The position numbers were made by a program, and so were the translations under genes. 64,000 nt of DNA from Homalodisca vitripennis (Eukaryota; Arthropoda; Insecta; Hemiptera; Cicadellidae). The stretch spans positions 102,837,001 through 102,901,000 of the forward strand of contig NC_060207.1 of the NCBI RefSeq assembly GCF_021130785.1, in the 5' to 3' direction. Below are positions 35,231 through 47,553 of the stretch, piece after piece. A model generated the notes under the pieces. It ran no database searches, had not been told where the DNA came from, and saw nothing but the letters and a program-made list of their open reading frames with translations. Positions within the stretch are counted from its first letter, which is position 1, and each line of letters opens with the position of its first letter.

Positions 35231-37059
35231 TACAGTATTCTTCTTCTTTCTAACTTCCATCAGAGACAATGACTGCTACTGTAGAAGTGTATAAAGAATT
35301 TAAATTCTCATTCCCATTACATACAAAGTAAAAGAAAACAACCTAACATCTTTTCTGTCCATTCTGATACAGTAATAATAATAATATATTATAAAGTGCA
35401 CTTATGACAGTAACTTTTACATTGAATATATGCAGAAAAAAATCATTCACTCTAGCATCATAAAATAGAAAATCAACAATTATATTTGTAAATGACTACG
35501 CAACCAAATCTATCTTATCAGTAAAACCAACATAGAGATCCCACAAAAAGTTGCACAATAGCAAACAGGACTGAAGTAACAAAGGAAAAACTATAAATAA
35601 ACTTCACCTTGGAGGGAAGCTGTAGGTAAAATGATGAACAATAGCTATAAAAAAGTCATGAAAAACTTTTAAACTACCTTTAAGTGCAGTGTTTATAGAC
35701 TTATTCTTCCCACTAAAATTCTCAATTGAATGTTGACAACCTGTTATACTCTCCTACCCAGAAATCATAATTCATCCCAGTCCTTGGTTGGACAAATTGA
35801 GATATAAACTATAATTAAAATACTTTCATAATTTTTATATAATATACAGTTTGCAACGTCATACCAAAGATTTAATGTTACCTATCATAAAATTAAAAAG
35901 GATGCTTTAAGTGCTTTAAAATCAAAATAACTTGTATTCAATAAACTTCCTGAAACAGAGAGCATGAGGTGCGAACTCATACAAGACGAACATTTTCAAG
36001 TGTCTTATCAGTAATGCCTGTTATTCTGTAATTGATTTTTAAAACTTAGATAATACACATGCATATATTATAATGTATTTATTTAAATGTATTTTATTAC
36101 ATTATTACACAGTACATGTATGTGAACATTATTACAGTATATGTATTATGTTAAACCCTTTGACATGGGTATTCTTTTATGATAATGTATCTACATTGTC
36201 TATTCTATATAGGAAAATGACAATAAAGATTGATAATTGATCAAATAATTGATGTGGAAGTTATATAAGACTAGTAGTTACTCATGGCTTTGCCTGCAAT
36301 TTTCAATATTAAGTGCTTAACTTTCTTAGTAAAAGCGTTTATCATGTAATATGATAGTCGTATGATATTTTTCAAATAAATTAGTATTACTCCAGTGTCC
36401 ATGGTCAAGTTTATGGTGTTCAGCATGTAGGAGATGCACTCAAATCAGTTCGATTTTTGACACCACACCTGAGTGCTTGCCTGATGCCCCAATCATGAAA
36501 TATATACATATTAAGGTTTCAAAAACCTACTTTAGTCTAAAAGTGTTAACTTTCGGCTGTTTAAATTCATTTCTGTATAAGGTATTTCCAGTGCCATAGT
36601 TGAGTTTCCCTTGCAAGAATGAAGAAATTATATGTACAAGCATAGGACTGAGAAGCTACATGTATGGTCTTTTTATCAACAAAGATCTAAAAATGTCTAT
36701 GCCAACCATTTGAGTTTATTAGTGTATTTACAGTGCCACAGATAAATTTGGATTTTTACGAAAAAATTGTTGAAGAAAATAATACAATGTTGGTTTTCAA
36801 AATCTACTTCAATCAAAAAGCGTTTTATACCAGTATTATACTGGTACTTCTTGTATTATACTCCGGGTCAAAGAAATTTCAAGTGCCATAGCTGAGTTTG
36901 TCTTTTTACAACCATGAAAAAAATATATATATTTTTAAATCAGAATAAAAAGTTATTTTCCTTAGTTATGGTTCCACTGTTGAGTTTGTGTTTTTGATCC
37001 GATCAAGAAAATATATACATATATATATGTAACTCGAAAACCAACTATACATTCATATG

Positions 37060-37450
37060 TCATATCATTTGTCATCATCAATGCGGGGCAGCATCACCGC
37101 AGCCTGTGCTGATATCTGCAGGTATTACCATCAGGCTTTTCACCTAATAGTTCTTTTACAAAAGGAAAGTGCTGAGAAAATGAATAGACTAAGAGGTACC
37201 TTGGTATTATTCGGAGGCCACTATTTTTTTGAGGGTTTTTCATAATAATGACCTAAAAACAGCTTCATTATTGGAAAGAACAGATTTTATTTACTTACTG
37301 TTAAAATTACATGTCACTATGATGATTGGTTCTTGTCTTGTGCCTCCCAAAAGAAAATAGTCAGCGAGAAGGAGGTCACGCTGTCCCTATCTACTGTTTG
37401 TTGTTAAGTTTAATTAAGAAAGTTTAAATTAGGTCATCATAAATATGATA
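37060..37450. repeat. Member of the GGTACTTTGG / GC-hairpin family
   Basis: Carries a degraded hairpin region (ATGCGGGGCAGCATCACCGC, 37080), the terminal motif GGTACCTTGGTATTATTCGG at 37194, and the GTCACTATGATGATTGG ... GTCCCTATCTACT block shared with 34170-34260. Confidence 0.6.
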
Positions 37451-37464
37451 CTAGTAGTACCAAA

Positions 37465-37660
37465 GTTAACACATACCTAAAACTACACAGATGGAAAATA
37501 ATGTATTTTTGGATATATTTACAATTCTTTTTAGTTTCTTGGAATTGATATGCACTTTTTTAGACTATTTAACACATACCTAAAACTACACAGATGGAAA
37601 ATAATGTATTTTTGGATATATGTTCCATTCAATATGGAACATATATCCAATTATTTTATT
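37465..37660. repeat. About 50-bp direct duplication plus adjacent palindrome
   Basis: AACACATACCTAAAACTACA and the next 30 bases occur at about 37468 and again at about 37570, 102 bp apart. The second copy runs directly into a palindrome (GGATATATGTTCCATTCAAT followed by its near complement) at 37613-37651. Confidence 0.8.
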
Positions 37661-38535
37661 TTGATGCCTTGAACTAATCTCTTAAATACTGATCATTTGT
37701 CATGGAGCAACAATATCATAAATAACAAGACATATTGCACTGATAACAAAGATTTTTATAATTTCCAGGTTATGAAAGTGTGCTTTTGTTTTTCTGTTAA
37801 TGGTTTGGAATAATTTAAGTAATCTTTTTGTGCCTTGCAAAGCTAATAATAAAAACCCCAGTTACACTTTCAGCTGTAAATAATAATTTCTTTTGAAGAA
37901 ATATTTGGAAAAGCAATATCATCTTATTATGTCAATTATTATTATGTCAAAAAAATCTTTTATCCGGTAACACATTATCAAAGCAAAACATTAGACCCTC
38001 TGGTTGTCCGTTGGACTACAAACAGATAACCTCAGGCCCCCATTGTGTTCACAAAATAAGTAGTTATTGATATTCCACTTATCAACTGTACAATAGGGTT
38101 AATTTGCTAAAGATAAGGTTTTAGTCATCCCAAAAATTCAGCAATTTTCTTACTTTTGCTACTGAAATTAAAAATGTTCACACTAGTACTCTGTATTCAT
38201 TTATGTTTGGTAACTCTTAATTGTTTAATGTCTTTCAAAAGAGATTTCCTTTAGTAGAATGCATTGTTGTAAAAGAAATTGAATTTTGTTTTTCTGTCAA
38301 ATTGTATTGTCTTTTGTATTGAGGCAAGTCCCTGGTTAAAATGTCTCTTGTGGTGCGAATAGTAGCTGGTGGATTTCATGAGTAGCTGTCCTCTTGAATT
38401 ATCAAACAGAAGGTGCATTAGTTATTTATGTTAATTTGTACGACACTGATGTTATGACGACTCTTTAATGGTCGGTTTGTGATATACTCTTAATACTTTC
38501 AAATATTTAGATATTTAACTTATTGAAACCTTTAT

Positions 38536-38600
38536 AACCCTTCGAGTGCCACGGCATCAACATACCAGATGTGGAAAAAGCATATAAACTGCCGATGATG
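38536..38600. repeat. Solo end of the TTAA-type family
   Basis: AACCCTTCGAGTGCCACGGC matches the terminal sequence of the elements at 29384 and 30976. No second end nearby. Confidence 0.5.
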
Positions 38601-40400
38601 ACTGTGTATACGATCTGTATTTAAGTGATATGTAAAATAGTATGCAGTTGAAATATCCGAGTAATGATATAGTTGAATTTTATATATTACAATGTATTGA
38701 TTAGTGTTCATTTTATATATTTTTCCTAGTAGGTGTTTTAGACTGGTGATAAACTATACTATTGTTATGGTCTGCACGCTGATGTATTTGTCAGATGCTT
38801 ATCATGCATTTGGCTAGTAGCATTGTATACTCTGTGCTGTGATTTTGTTTTGATGTAAAAACAAACCATAAAGCTGTAGACAGTTACATTTATTAGGTTA
38901 ATAATATCAATATTGGTATATGGATGTTTGCATAGAAAAGAGCATTTGTTTATTTTATTATTTCCAGTATTGCTACCAAGTGCATGTGTTTTGATGATCT
39001 ATTAGTTGACATTAATTAGTATATTGTGTAGTGTTATTTTTTGCTATTTCTTAAGTCTTATTTAAAAGCAAGTGAAGATATATAGTATCTGCAAGTGAAT
39101 ATATACATCTGTCAAGTAGTTACTAACAACAGTCTTTTTCCCAAACCTACAAAAATCAGAATGTTAATTTATTTAACTGGGTAAAATAGCTTTATCAATC
39201 AAAAGGTTAAGTTAAAATTCTCCCTTATTTATTTAATTCCAAGCTATAAAAAATAAATGCAAGAACAAATCTGAGAACTTTTTTGTTTTGCTCTACAATG
39301 TCTAAATACTGTGATATAACTATATATAAATAGTTACATGCATATACAAAGAGGACTTATTTTGGTTATTTTATTTTTATTTATTTAATATGGTTAGTTC
39401 ATTTTAACCTTTGCTATTGTATAACACTTCTCAGCTAGTTAAAAACACATACTCAGTTCTTTGGGATTGAGTCATTTCACTGCAGAAATATTTCTTTACC
39501 AGCCAGTTTACAAGTTCCTCTTTGGAATGTTACAATCAATGTTTCATTTCCTCAAAAATAATTAAATTGGAAAATAAGTAAATTTTCCTTATATTGCGGT
39601 TTTGCAAAATCCTTTACAGATTTGTCTTCTAAAATATAAATTAAGGGAACTGTCAAAACTGTACTGTATGAAAAATTTACTTGAAACTTTAGAATTTATT
39701 TTCAAAATTGATCTGCTTTTTGAAAGTTTAAAATTCTGTAAATGTTGTTTGAAGTGGACAAAGTCAATAAAAGGATCAAATACTTTATATTTGAATAAAG
39801 AAGGCTGTAATAACCTGTAAATGACAATTTTTTGTTTCCAATCTTTGATGTCTGCCTTGTATTAAAAATACTCTTGAAATAGTTTTCGTGCAAGGTTATC
39901 AACGTGTTTCCTCAGTTTAAGTTATCAACACTTATATGTAAGAATGATTGCGTACTTATTCTAATTAAATATCCCACATGTACATGTTTGGTCTACAAAG
40001 TTTGTTACCATACTTAAAGAGACTCTTGAGTTTGGCCACATGATTATACCATGTCTGTCTATGCAATTGACCTAAAACTAATATCATGAAAACGTGAGAA
40101 TTTTTTATTGTAATAACCCATACATTGTCAGTTATCAAGTGAATATAATGACCAAATTTGCTATACCATTGTGAAATTAGTGAATACCAATATACTTTGT
40201 ATTTTTATTCTTTTAGATTTTATATATAAATCGATACTTTCTAAAGAATTGCTCTGCCAATTTGTAAATGTCTACCATTTTTATATTCGTTAAGCAAAGT
40301 CATCGCCTAATGGTGGTGAAATTAGGCACTTAAGTGTAGGATCTAGAAAGTGGCAAATGTTATTTTCCACAAGTAGGTGAGGTGGAATTTAATGTTATAG

Positions 40401-40570
40401 AGAGGCGCCAAATGTTGGTGTGGAAGACAAGCGCATGTCCCCATGCCCTCGCACACTTCCCTCGGTGCCCTCGGCAGAGCCTCTGGACCCCGTGACCAAA
40501 CAGCCTCATCATGACTCTGCCCTTGACTTGCGTCACTCACCAGCTATCTCCATACCTCATTCAAACCCAA
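40401..40570 (+). CDS. Unnamed three-module CxxC protein, exon 2
   Basis: Found by phase rather than by motif. After a TTATAG acceptor, one base completes the Arg codon left by exon 1, then 56 codons stay open (EAPNVGVEDKRMSPCPRTLP ... SALDLRHSPAISIPHSNP), much more GC- and Pro/Ser-rich than the surrounding DNA. It ends CCAA|GTTCGT, leaving one base that joins exon 3 as a Ser codon. The donor is weak (GTTCGT). The product is a low-complexity linker between modules 1 and 2, probably disordered. A GTATAT donor four bases further would give a different phase. Confidence 0.62.
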
Positions 40571-43500
40571 GTTCGTATATTTAAAATTTACTAAACTTTT
40601 ATCTAATATTGAATTTGCCCCAAACATTTTTATTTCTTTTTTTTATATCAAACTTTTAGCCTTTGATATGGAACTTCAGCATTGTCAATGATTTACAGAA
40701 TAATGAACTTATCACTTAAAAAATTAGTAGTATGTTACTATATTTTATGTTTTGTTACATTAAGTAATTAATTAACTTTATTCTTAATCAGATAAGTTCT
40801 ATTCACATACTAAGAATGTTTTTGAAGATAAGGTTCATTATTAATTTTTAATATGCTAAATGCAGTAGACACACTAACGTGATAGGATACGTAATATTAG
40901 TCAAGATCGCTCATAAATCAGTTCTGAAGGTGCTACTGAGTGTAGGGATATACTAAGTATGTCTCATTTTTATTTTATAAAAGTCATGTTGCACAATAGA
41001 TTGACAAGAATACTCGATATCATAGGAATTTCTAGGCATGGATTAGATTTATTTAACTTATGTTTAGCATAAAAGCAATCAGATATAAAGTATTTTTTTT
41101 TACAATTTTTACAAAATTACCTACTAAGTTTGACTATATTAAAAGTTAGTTTGAGAATGTGTTTTTCCAAAAAGGCTATAAACCTTAAATAAAGAAAGTG
41201 AATTCATTCCAATTGTAATACTTACAGTTGTTGAATTTTTAAAACCATTTCAATTTAAATTTCTTGAACCCTGTTGTTACTCATTTATTTGTAACAAAAA
41301 TGCATGGCTTCAAATAAAATATTGTTATGAACTTACTTGAACTACTATGTAAATTTTGTTTATAGATTCTGGTTTGGTATTAAATACACAAGATGTCTAC
41401 ACCAGTAGTCATGGAAATGCCGGCAAAGTCACATACTTTAATGGGGGGTCACTGAAGTCACAGATTATAACTTCGTCACCAAAATTTTCTGTTTTAAATA
41501 TCAATTTTGATGGCATAATTATAATAACTAATGTTGTGTCTAAGCAAAATCATGAATGCACTGAATCTTCTGATCTGAGAATGATGGATGGGATTTGTTA
41601 ATTGAATCTGTGAAGACTTGCGGTGTTTTTAATTTCACTGGGACAAAATGAAAACAGTTTTTTTGTCTTAAAGGTTTTATTACTTGAACATTATAGTATT
41701 TTTTATGTGAAAAAATTGTAATAGTTTTTTCCATCACGTAAGATTTTTTGTGACACTTAAATGATTATTCTCAATTTTGTATCATCCGCGTACAAAACAG
41801 AATTACAAGGTAGGCTAGATGAAAAATCATTGATTGCAACAATAAACAGAAAAGGTCCCAAAACAGAGCCTTGCGGAACTCCCAATTTCACTGTTCTGAA
41901 ATTGGACTTGTTCTCCCCCTGGACAACCATCTGTTTCCTGTCAGATAAATAAGATGACAATAATTGACAATTCTTTATTTTTTTGTGCCATAACTAAACA
42001 ACTTTTTTAACAACAACTCATGATTAATACAGTCAAACGCTTTACTTAAATCTATCAATGTTGCAGATGATATAATCTTTCTCTCAAAATTATTTAAAAT
42101 GTTTTCCACAATTTTTCCTATTGCTTTCACAGTGTTTGATTTTTTAAATCCATATTGTTCTTTGCAGAGCAAATTGTTTTGAGAAAAGAAATCATACAAT
42201 TGGTCTTTTAAATCAACACTCAAAAATCTTACTCAGTATGGGAACCAAAGAAATGGGACGGTAACTAGCAGGATCTGCCTTGCTGCCCTTCTTATACACT
42301 GGCACTACTTTGGAACATTTCAGTGCTTTAGGAAAAATCCCCTCAGATAACATCCAGTTGAATAGAAAAGTCAATGGTTTTACTATGTAGGGTATAATAT
42401 CCTTGATGATTTTATTAGAAAACCCAAAATAATCTTCGCTTTTAGATAAATATTTTATAATTTCAAATTCAGTTATTACATTTAATTGGAATGTTTTACT
42501 AGCATTATTAAATCTAGATAAATAATTACTCAAAAGCTCAATAGCAGTGTCAAAATTATTTTGCTTCAAATGTGTAGTACTAACTATATTTATAAAATAA
42601 TCATTAAAGTCATCAGGCTTTATTAATTCTTCAACGCTTTCTTTCTTACAATGAATTTCCTTTTTTATTATACTCCAAGCAGCTTTACATTTATTTGGAG
42701 CTCTCATAATATATCTGTCAGTGGCTAATCGTTTTTCTTCCTTAATTCTATTTTTATACATCTTTTTTATTTCTATATTCATTTTTTTGTGTTCAGCTTC
42801 ATTTTCTGTGCCCTTACTTATCTTGAATCTATCATAAAACACTGTTACTATATTTCTAAGTTTATATAGTTCAGGTGTAAACCAGTCAACCTTTGGTCTA
42901 TTTCTACTTTTGATTTTGACATCTTTAACAGGACAGCATTCTTTAAGTGAACTTGTTAATATTTTTATAAAAAAATCAAAAGCATCGTCAATAGTTTGAA
43001 AAAAAGTAAGCTGCCACCAGTCAATCTGATTCAGTCTATGTTTCAAACCTTCAATGGCACCAAAAGACAGATCTCTCACTTTTCTTTTAAGTATATTTTT
43101 GTCTGGTACTGTATTTGAAAAATGCAACTCATAAAACTCTGTGTATTACCAGCGTGATCAGATACATTTGGTTCGATAACTTGACATTTTACTTTGTTTT
43201 TGCTTAAATTACTAACGACATTGTCAAGACAAGCATCTTCTCTAGTTGTATCAAAATTATGACAATACATATTAAATGATCTTAATATTCGTGTACAAAG
43301 AAATAAACATAATAGATTGATTTTTCTTTCAACAAATTTATTATTGACACTAAATGTAATAATTAACAACACAATTTGGTTATAAAACAGTACAAGTAGG
43401 ATTATTAAAAAACATCAACAAGTTTTTATAATAAACTTAACTTAAATCAGAGAAGTAGCATAGTAATATATCCATTTGCCATCACCCGAATAGTGTCCAC

Positions 43501-44915
43501 TTCATGTTTTCTCGTGCTTTAAAAAAGCTCTGATTTCAAAAATCTAAATTTTGGTTTTCAAACCTGAGTAGTTGTTTTCAATAATTACTTATTTTCTTAC
43601 ACTTATGACAGGTCTTTCTGCCTGTAACTTGCATGAACATCGCCATGATTGTAACTGATTTAATAGCTAGCATAGCTCATCCCTGGCTTGATAAAAACTG
43701 AGAATATTTTAATTGCTTAGTAAATGTTAAATGCTTTTATTTACCTATACAGCTTAGAAAGTATTGGGCATCCAGATCTCTTTAGAGTATTCTAACCTTA
43801 GTAAGTTAGTTATTCACCTAAAAGGTAGAATATTCTTGGAAACTGGTTAGTAAGATCCAAGGTTTAGGATTAAATCCAAGATTAGGATCTATTCACCTAA
43901 TCCAATATGTAGCTTGCAATTAGTATTTTCTATATTTATGATCATGCATCACTGTTAGTCTGCTGCGTATATTCACGGACATATTTTAATCGTACCTTGT
44001 GATTGAAAATTGCAAATAGATAACCTTGTTAACGAATTATTTGACTTTTGTTAATAATATGTATGTATGTTTGAGTTAGTATTTTATAAAATTGATGTAC
44101 TTTAATCACCACTGTCACTAGTCTGCTATGCACATTGGTTTAGGAGAGCTGATCAGCAGTACGCAAGTTATTAATCGCCGAAATGTTTTATTGTGTATTT
44201 TGTACATGAAAATCATAGATCCATAACCTAATTAAACTAATTGTCTTAGTTTTACAAATTTTGCTTGCAGTTAATATCTTCTATCTTAATGTTTGTGCAC
44301 CAACAAAAGTCTACAGGATATATCCGCGGCAGTACCCGGAGTACAGATTGCTACAACGTGCAGTTGTCATACTTTGTGTAGAAAAAAGCATACATAGATT
44401 ACCAAATTATCATGCTTTTGTCTTTTGATATTATGGTAGTGAATATAATGTTCAGAATAATTATTTTATTTTACATTTTATCACACAAGAATGTATAGTA
44501 ATTCTTGATATGGTCATAATTTGGAGTTCTTTAAATAGGAGATAGTAAGATACTCCGATTCATAGATCACTTTTAATGCTTTTTTCATGTGAAAGCTTTT
44601 AGTGGATTACTACTCCTCAACAAAATTCTATACACTGTAATAAGGGTGGATAAAAGCATAATGGGTTGGTTATAAGCATATGCATGCTGACCAAAAATAA
44701 CTTGGGAGTTTCTTATAGATTATGTGAACATGTATGTCCCAGTGTAGCATATTATCTAAAAGTTTCATATGATCCAAATTTATATCACATTTACAGTAGG
44801 TACCCAAATAATTTTTTCTAATTATTTGTAAATAAAATAAAATGGAGCTCTTAAAAACATTCACATTAAGATAGTTCCTTAATTGTTAACAAAACTAATT
44901 TTTGTCTTGTGCCAG
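40571..44915 (+). other. Intron 2 of the CxxC-module gene
   Basis: Ends with a good pyrimidine-rich acceptor (TTTGTCTTGTGCCAG). Contains a minus-strand LINE relic (41757-43372). The stretch 43380-44900 shows nothing recognisable. Confidence 0.6.
41757..43372 (-). pseudogene. LINE endonuclease/reverse-transcriptase relic, ending at YADD
   Basis: Reading the minus strand: TREDACLDNVVSNLS ... VIEPNVSDHAGN (43260-43150) is the C-terminal end of an APE-type endonuclease with its SDH motif. Then a linker (WWQLTFFQTIDDAFDFF) and RT blocks: KCSKVVPVYKKGSKADPASY / RPISLVPILSKIFEC near 42270, YGFKKSNTVKAI, DLSKAFDCINHELL near 42030, [13 protein letters not shown] near 41870, and VLYADDTKL at 41790-41765. 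At least three frame changes. Reading stops at about 41757, so the RT thumb and 3' UTR are missing, while the 5' end is also cut. CR1/Jockey-like by the blocks. Confidence 0.82.
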
Positions 44916-45178
44916 GTAGTAGCAGTGGCACGGACATTCTAGATTTGTCAATGCCAGACAAGAACGCAGTTACGGAGGTTTGTTATGTGTGTGGGGAGGA
45001 GCACACACGTGGATCGCTCACTCAGATTTCTGCCAAGCCCGTGCCCGCTAACAGCCCTACACCATTCTTCCCCAGCCTCATCCTGCATCCACGTCCACCG
45101 CGCAGTCGACCCATGGATAGTGCAGGAAGAGTGCAGGCCTGTGCAGCATGCTTTGCGCATCTACTGCACCAATGGCAG
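44916..45178 (+). CDS. Unnamed three-module CxxC protein, exon 3
   Basis: Bounded by GCCAG|GT and TGGCAG|GTAAGT. It encodes residues 190-276 and the second module: CYVC at 211-214, PFFPSL around 238-243, CAAC at 264-267, then FAHLLHQWQ. Compare module 1: CFVC, PYFPFL, CYLC, SLLTQQW. Preceded by [10 protein letters not shown], followed in the middle by a Pro/Arg-rich loop (HPRPPRSRP). Clearly GC-richer than its flanks. Ends in phase 0. Confidence 0.85.
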
Positions 45179-45389
45179 GTAAGTCTACCACTTTGTTGTC
45201 AATGCAGGTTTATGTTTGTATTGATTTTCTTGTATGTTATTAATGCAACAGAAAGAATATTGTCTGAGTTGAGACCTCACTTAGACATAGTCACAGCTCT
45301 GAAAATGGTAAAATAATCAGGCAGAACGTCAGCAAGAGCTATTGCAAGGAAAATTGCAATAAAAAACCAATTTTCAAGAAGTTATTTTT

Positions 45390-45960
45390 GTAATTATTGC
45401 CTTATCTCACCCTCCCTGCAATCTCCAAGCTTATTGAGAAAGTGATCTACAAATACTTGATTACCTATCTTGAACATAGTAGATTGTTGTATGAGAGGCA
45501 GTAGTATGGTTTTGTCTTAAGAAATCCACAAAATTGCATCCACAAAATAGACTTTAAGAATGATAAGTTGACAATAGTGGGAGAGTAATTATATGCTTTG
45601 TCTAAGGCCATCCAGCCATACATGGTCATTGGTCATACAGCCATCCTCGTAGAAAAACTCCTAGAAATTGGTATTAGAAGCATAGCACTACAATGGCTTA
45701 TTTCATATTTTACAGACAAACTCCAAATAACAGAAATTACCCACAATCAAAATCAAACTCGTGAAAATTTGTTTGGACCTATCTCAACTTGGTCGTAAAA
45801 TGATCACCCCTAGGTCCCCCCTAATATTCCTGATTTATATTAACTCTTCAACTGGCCATATAGTAACTTCTGTACTGGTAAACCCATTTTGGGTGATTTG
45901 CAAAAACCATTTTCTAAACTGTTATAAAATGTACATGCTTTATGCAAAGGTATGCTATAT
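45390..45960 (+). pseudogene. Short decayed LINE reverse-transcriptase relic
   Basis: Readable pieces in changing frames: a SKLIEKVIYKYLITYLEHS-like block near 45430, LSKAIQPYMVIGHTAILVEK / LLEIGIRSIALQWLISYFTD at 45598-45720 (the DLSKAFD-V-H-IL--KL block with A-Q for F-D), and PRSPLIFLIYIN at 45810-45843. No ends visible. Confidence 0.65.
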
Positions 45961-45974
45961 GTAGTATTGCTTTG

Positions 45975-46009
<35 letters not shown>

Positions 46010-46013
46010 CGCA

Positions 46014-46080
<67 letters not shown>
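45975..46080. repeat. (CA)n / (GCAC)n microsatellite
   Basis: Over 100 bp of CA repeats with an inner GCAC/ACGC stretch at about 46001-46032. Open frames on both strands across it (all-Cys/Val and His/Thr) are artefacts. Confidence 0.95.
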
Positions 46081-46082
<2 letters not shown>

Positions 46083-46273
46083 TATATGTCTCTCTTAATT
46101 TGTGATTCAATGTTTATTGAAATTAAATAAGGCTATTGCCATTTATACAATTTAATGTAAATAAAAGTCGTTTGACAGGTATTTGGTCTTCCGATCATAT
46201 GTTAGTTTGCTTATTTAAACGCATATGTGACAGATACGGCCAAATACAAAATAATTGAATCAGAAAAAGTAAG

Positions 46274-46343
46274 CGCTCTGTGGTGTAATGGTAGCACATT
46301 CACCCGGCAAGTGAGAGATCCGGGTTCGACTCCCGGCGGAGCA
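46274..46343 (+). tRNA. tRNA-like gene, apparent anticodon GGC (Ala), possibly a pseudogene
   Basis: A 70-base cloverleaf can be drawn: acceptor CGCTCTG/CGGAGCA (first pair C-A mismatched), D arm GTGT/GCAC, anticodon stem TTCAC/GTGAG, loop CCGGCAA, T arm CCGGG-TTCGACT-CCCGG (46320-46336), then TTTTT at 46349-46353 as a Pol III stop. Both internal promoter boxes are plausible (TGGTGTAATGG and GGTTCGACTCC). Against a working tRNA-Ala: position 33 is C rather than the invariant T, the first acceptor pair does not form, and the G3-T70 pair of alanine tRNAs is absent. It is flanked by 26-bp direct repeats (46100-46125, 46352-46377). Confidence 0.65.
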
Positions 46344-46371
46344 AGTACTTTTTGTGATTCAACGTTTATTG

Positions 46372-46375
<4 letters not shown>

Positions 46376-46428
<53 letters not shown>
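46376..46428. repeat. (TA)n microsatellite
   Basis: About 26 TA units immediately after the right 26-bp repeat that flanks the tRNA-like gene. Confidence 0.92.
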
Positions 46429-46432
<4 letters not shown>

Positions 46433-46802
46433 GTGTTTTATGCTGCTAGAGATTGCTGAACAGATATAGCACTTGAATAAACTACCTGACGCTCAATTAT
46501 TTTACCTCATAATCTAGTTCTATAATAGCTACCTAAAAAACTTATTTATAAGAAAGTAATTTCCATAACTCATCATTGAATAAAAACACATTACTCTCCA
46601 AAGCTGTAACTCAGATACATACTGTACAAATTTATACTTTAAATGCCTGTACAGTAATTTCACATGGGGTGAATAAAAAATTGTGCTATGTTTACTATAT
46701 TCTCAGAAGTGTCTTAAAGGGCCATGAATATAACATAAAACGTTTCTAAACTCAAAATTGATAGCACCACTATAATGACAGTAACATATCAGTCAACAAA
46801 CA

Positions 46803-46805
<3 letters not shown>

Positions 46806-46871
<66 letters not shown>
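46806..46871. repeat. (TA)n tract at the 3' end of LINE B
   Basis: About 32 TA units lying exactly between the LINE B 3' UTR and the left copy of its target duplication, where a LINE normally carries its tail. It can be read as an expanded (TA)n tail. Confidence 0.8.
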
Positions 46872-46874
<3 letters not shown>

Positions 46875-46990
46875 TATGGGGGACAAAGGCAGCTATCCAT
46901 AAATAAATAAATTAAAAATTACAATTATTAAAAAGTACGTAAGAACAAAGTTCTTGAGTCATAAATTAAAAATAATATTAATATCTCCCG

Positions 46991-47553
46991 TCACAAAGCT
47001 AAATCCAAATTACTGAGCCAGTTTAGAGACCCATCCTCTAAACCACTCAGACCAGCCAGACCACCAGAAAACAATCGCAAAGGGCAGTCATTTACAATGT
47101 GCTCCATTGTCTGAGAGTTTGCGCCACAATCACACGTCTGGTCGTCAGTAATGCCCCACTTAAATTTCCAGTGATTGCTTCTCCCAACCCCAGTTCGAAA
47201 ACGATTCAATAAAACCCAATCCTTTCGAGGAATTTCCAAGCCACCCGCTGCTTTCGTAGGATCGGATATCAAGAACTTGTTCCGTCCATCGAATGATTCC
47301 CAGGATGACGCCCAGTTAGCATTAGGCGTAAAGTTCTCCTCTATCAACTGGGATGCTGTTCGTAGTGATGGCTTGCGTGATTTGAGCCGGCTATCTTGCT
47401 GAGGAAGGTCGCGCGTAACAGGCAATTCGGGATTGGACACGATCTTATTGAACTCTCTCAGAAGAGCCTCTTTACGTCTAATCAGGTGGTGCTATATTGC
47501 TCAGCACTGGGAGCCAAGGTGTTGGTGTTGCCATGAGAGTTCCTGTAATTGTC
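46991..47553 (-). pseudogene. LINE B ORF, C-terminal part (beyond the LINE A insertion)
   Basis: Continues the protein cut at 52423: TITGTLMATPTPWLPVLSNI near 47540-47480, a one-base frame break near 47490, then RRKEALLREFNKIV and an uninterrupted frame to the stop at 46991, with the closing domain WGITDDQTCDCGANSQTMEH ... NDCPLRLFSGGLAGL, a Cys/His region typical of the C-terminus of these LINE proteins. The fit of both halves shows that LINE A landed inside the ORF. Confidence 0.88.

Larger units (their letters stand above)
29169..40400 (+). other. Intron 1 of the CxxC-module gene (11 kb)
   Basis: From GTGAGT to a TTATAG acceptor at 40400, phase 2. It holds the Merlin-like element, two TTAA-type elements, the Tigger-like MITE and fragments of the GGTACTTTGG family. 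The stretches 32013-33350, 35240-37050 and 37630-40400 show no gene. Confidence 0.65.

Noticed and set aside
41356..41601. Open frame after a TTTATAG acceptor, considered as an extra exon of the CxxC gene
   Set aside because: No good GT donor closes it in phase, the composition is AT-rich and unlike the accepted exons, and exon 2 joins exon 3 directly in phase without it.
45840..46130. Long His/Thr and Cys/Val frames on both strands
   Set aside because: Pure translation of a (CA)n microsatellite.
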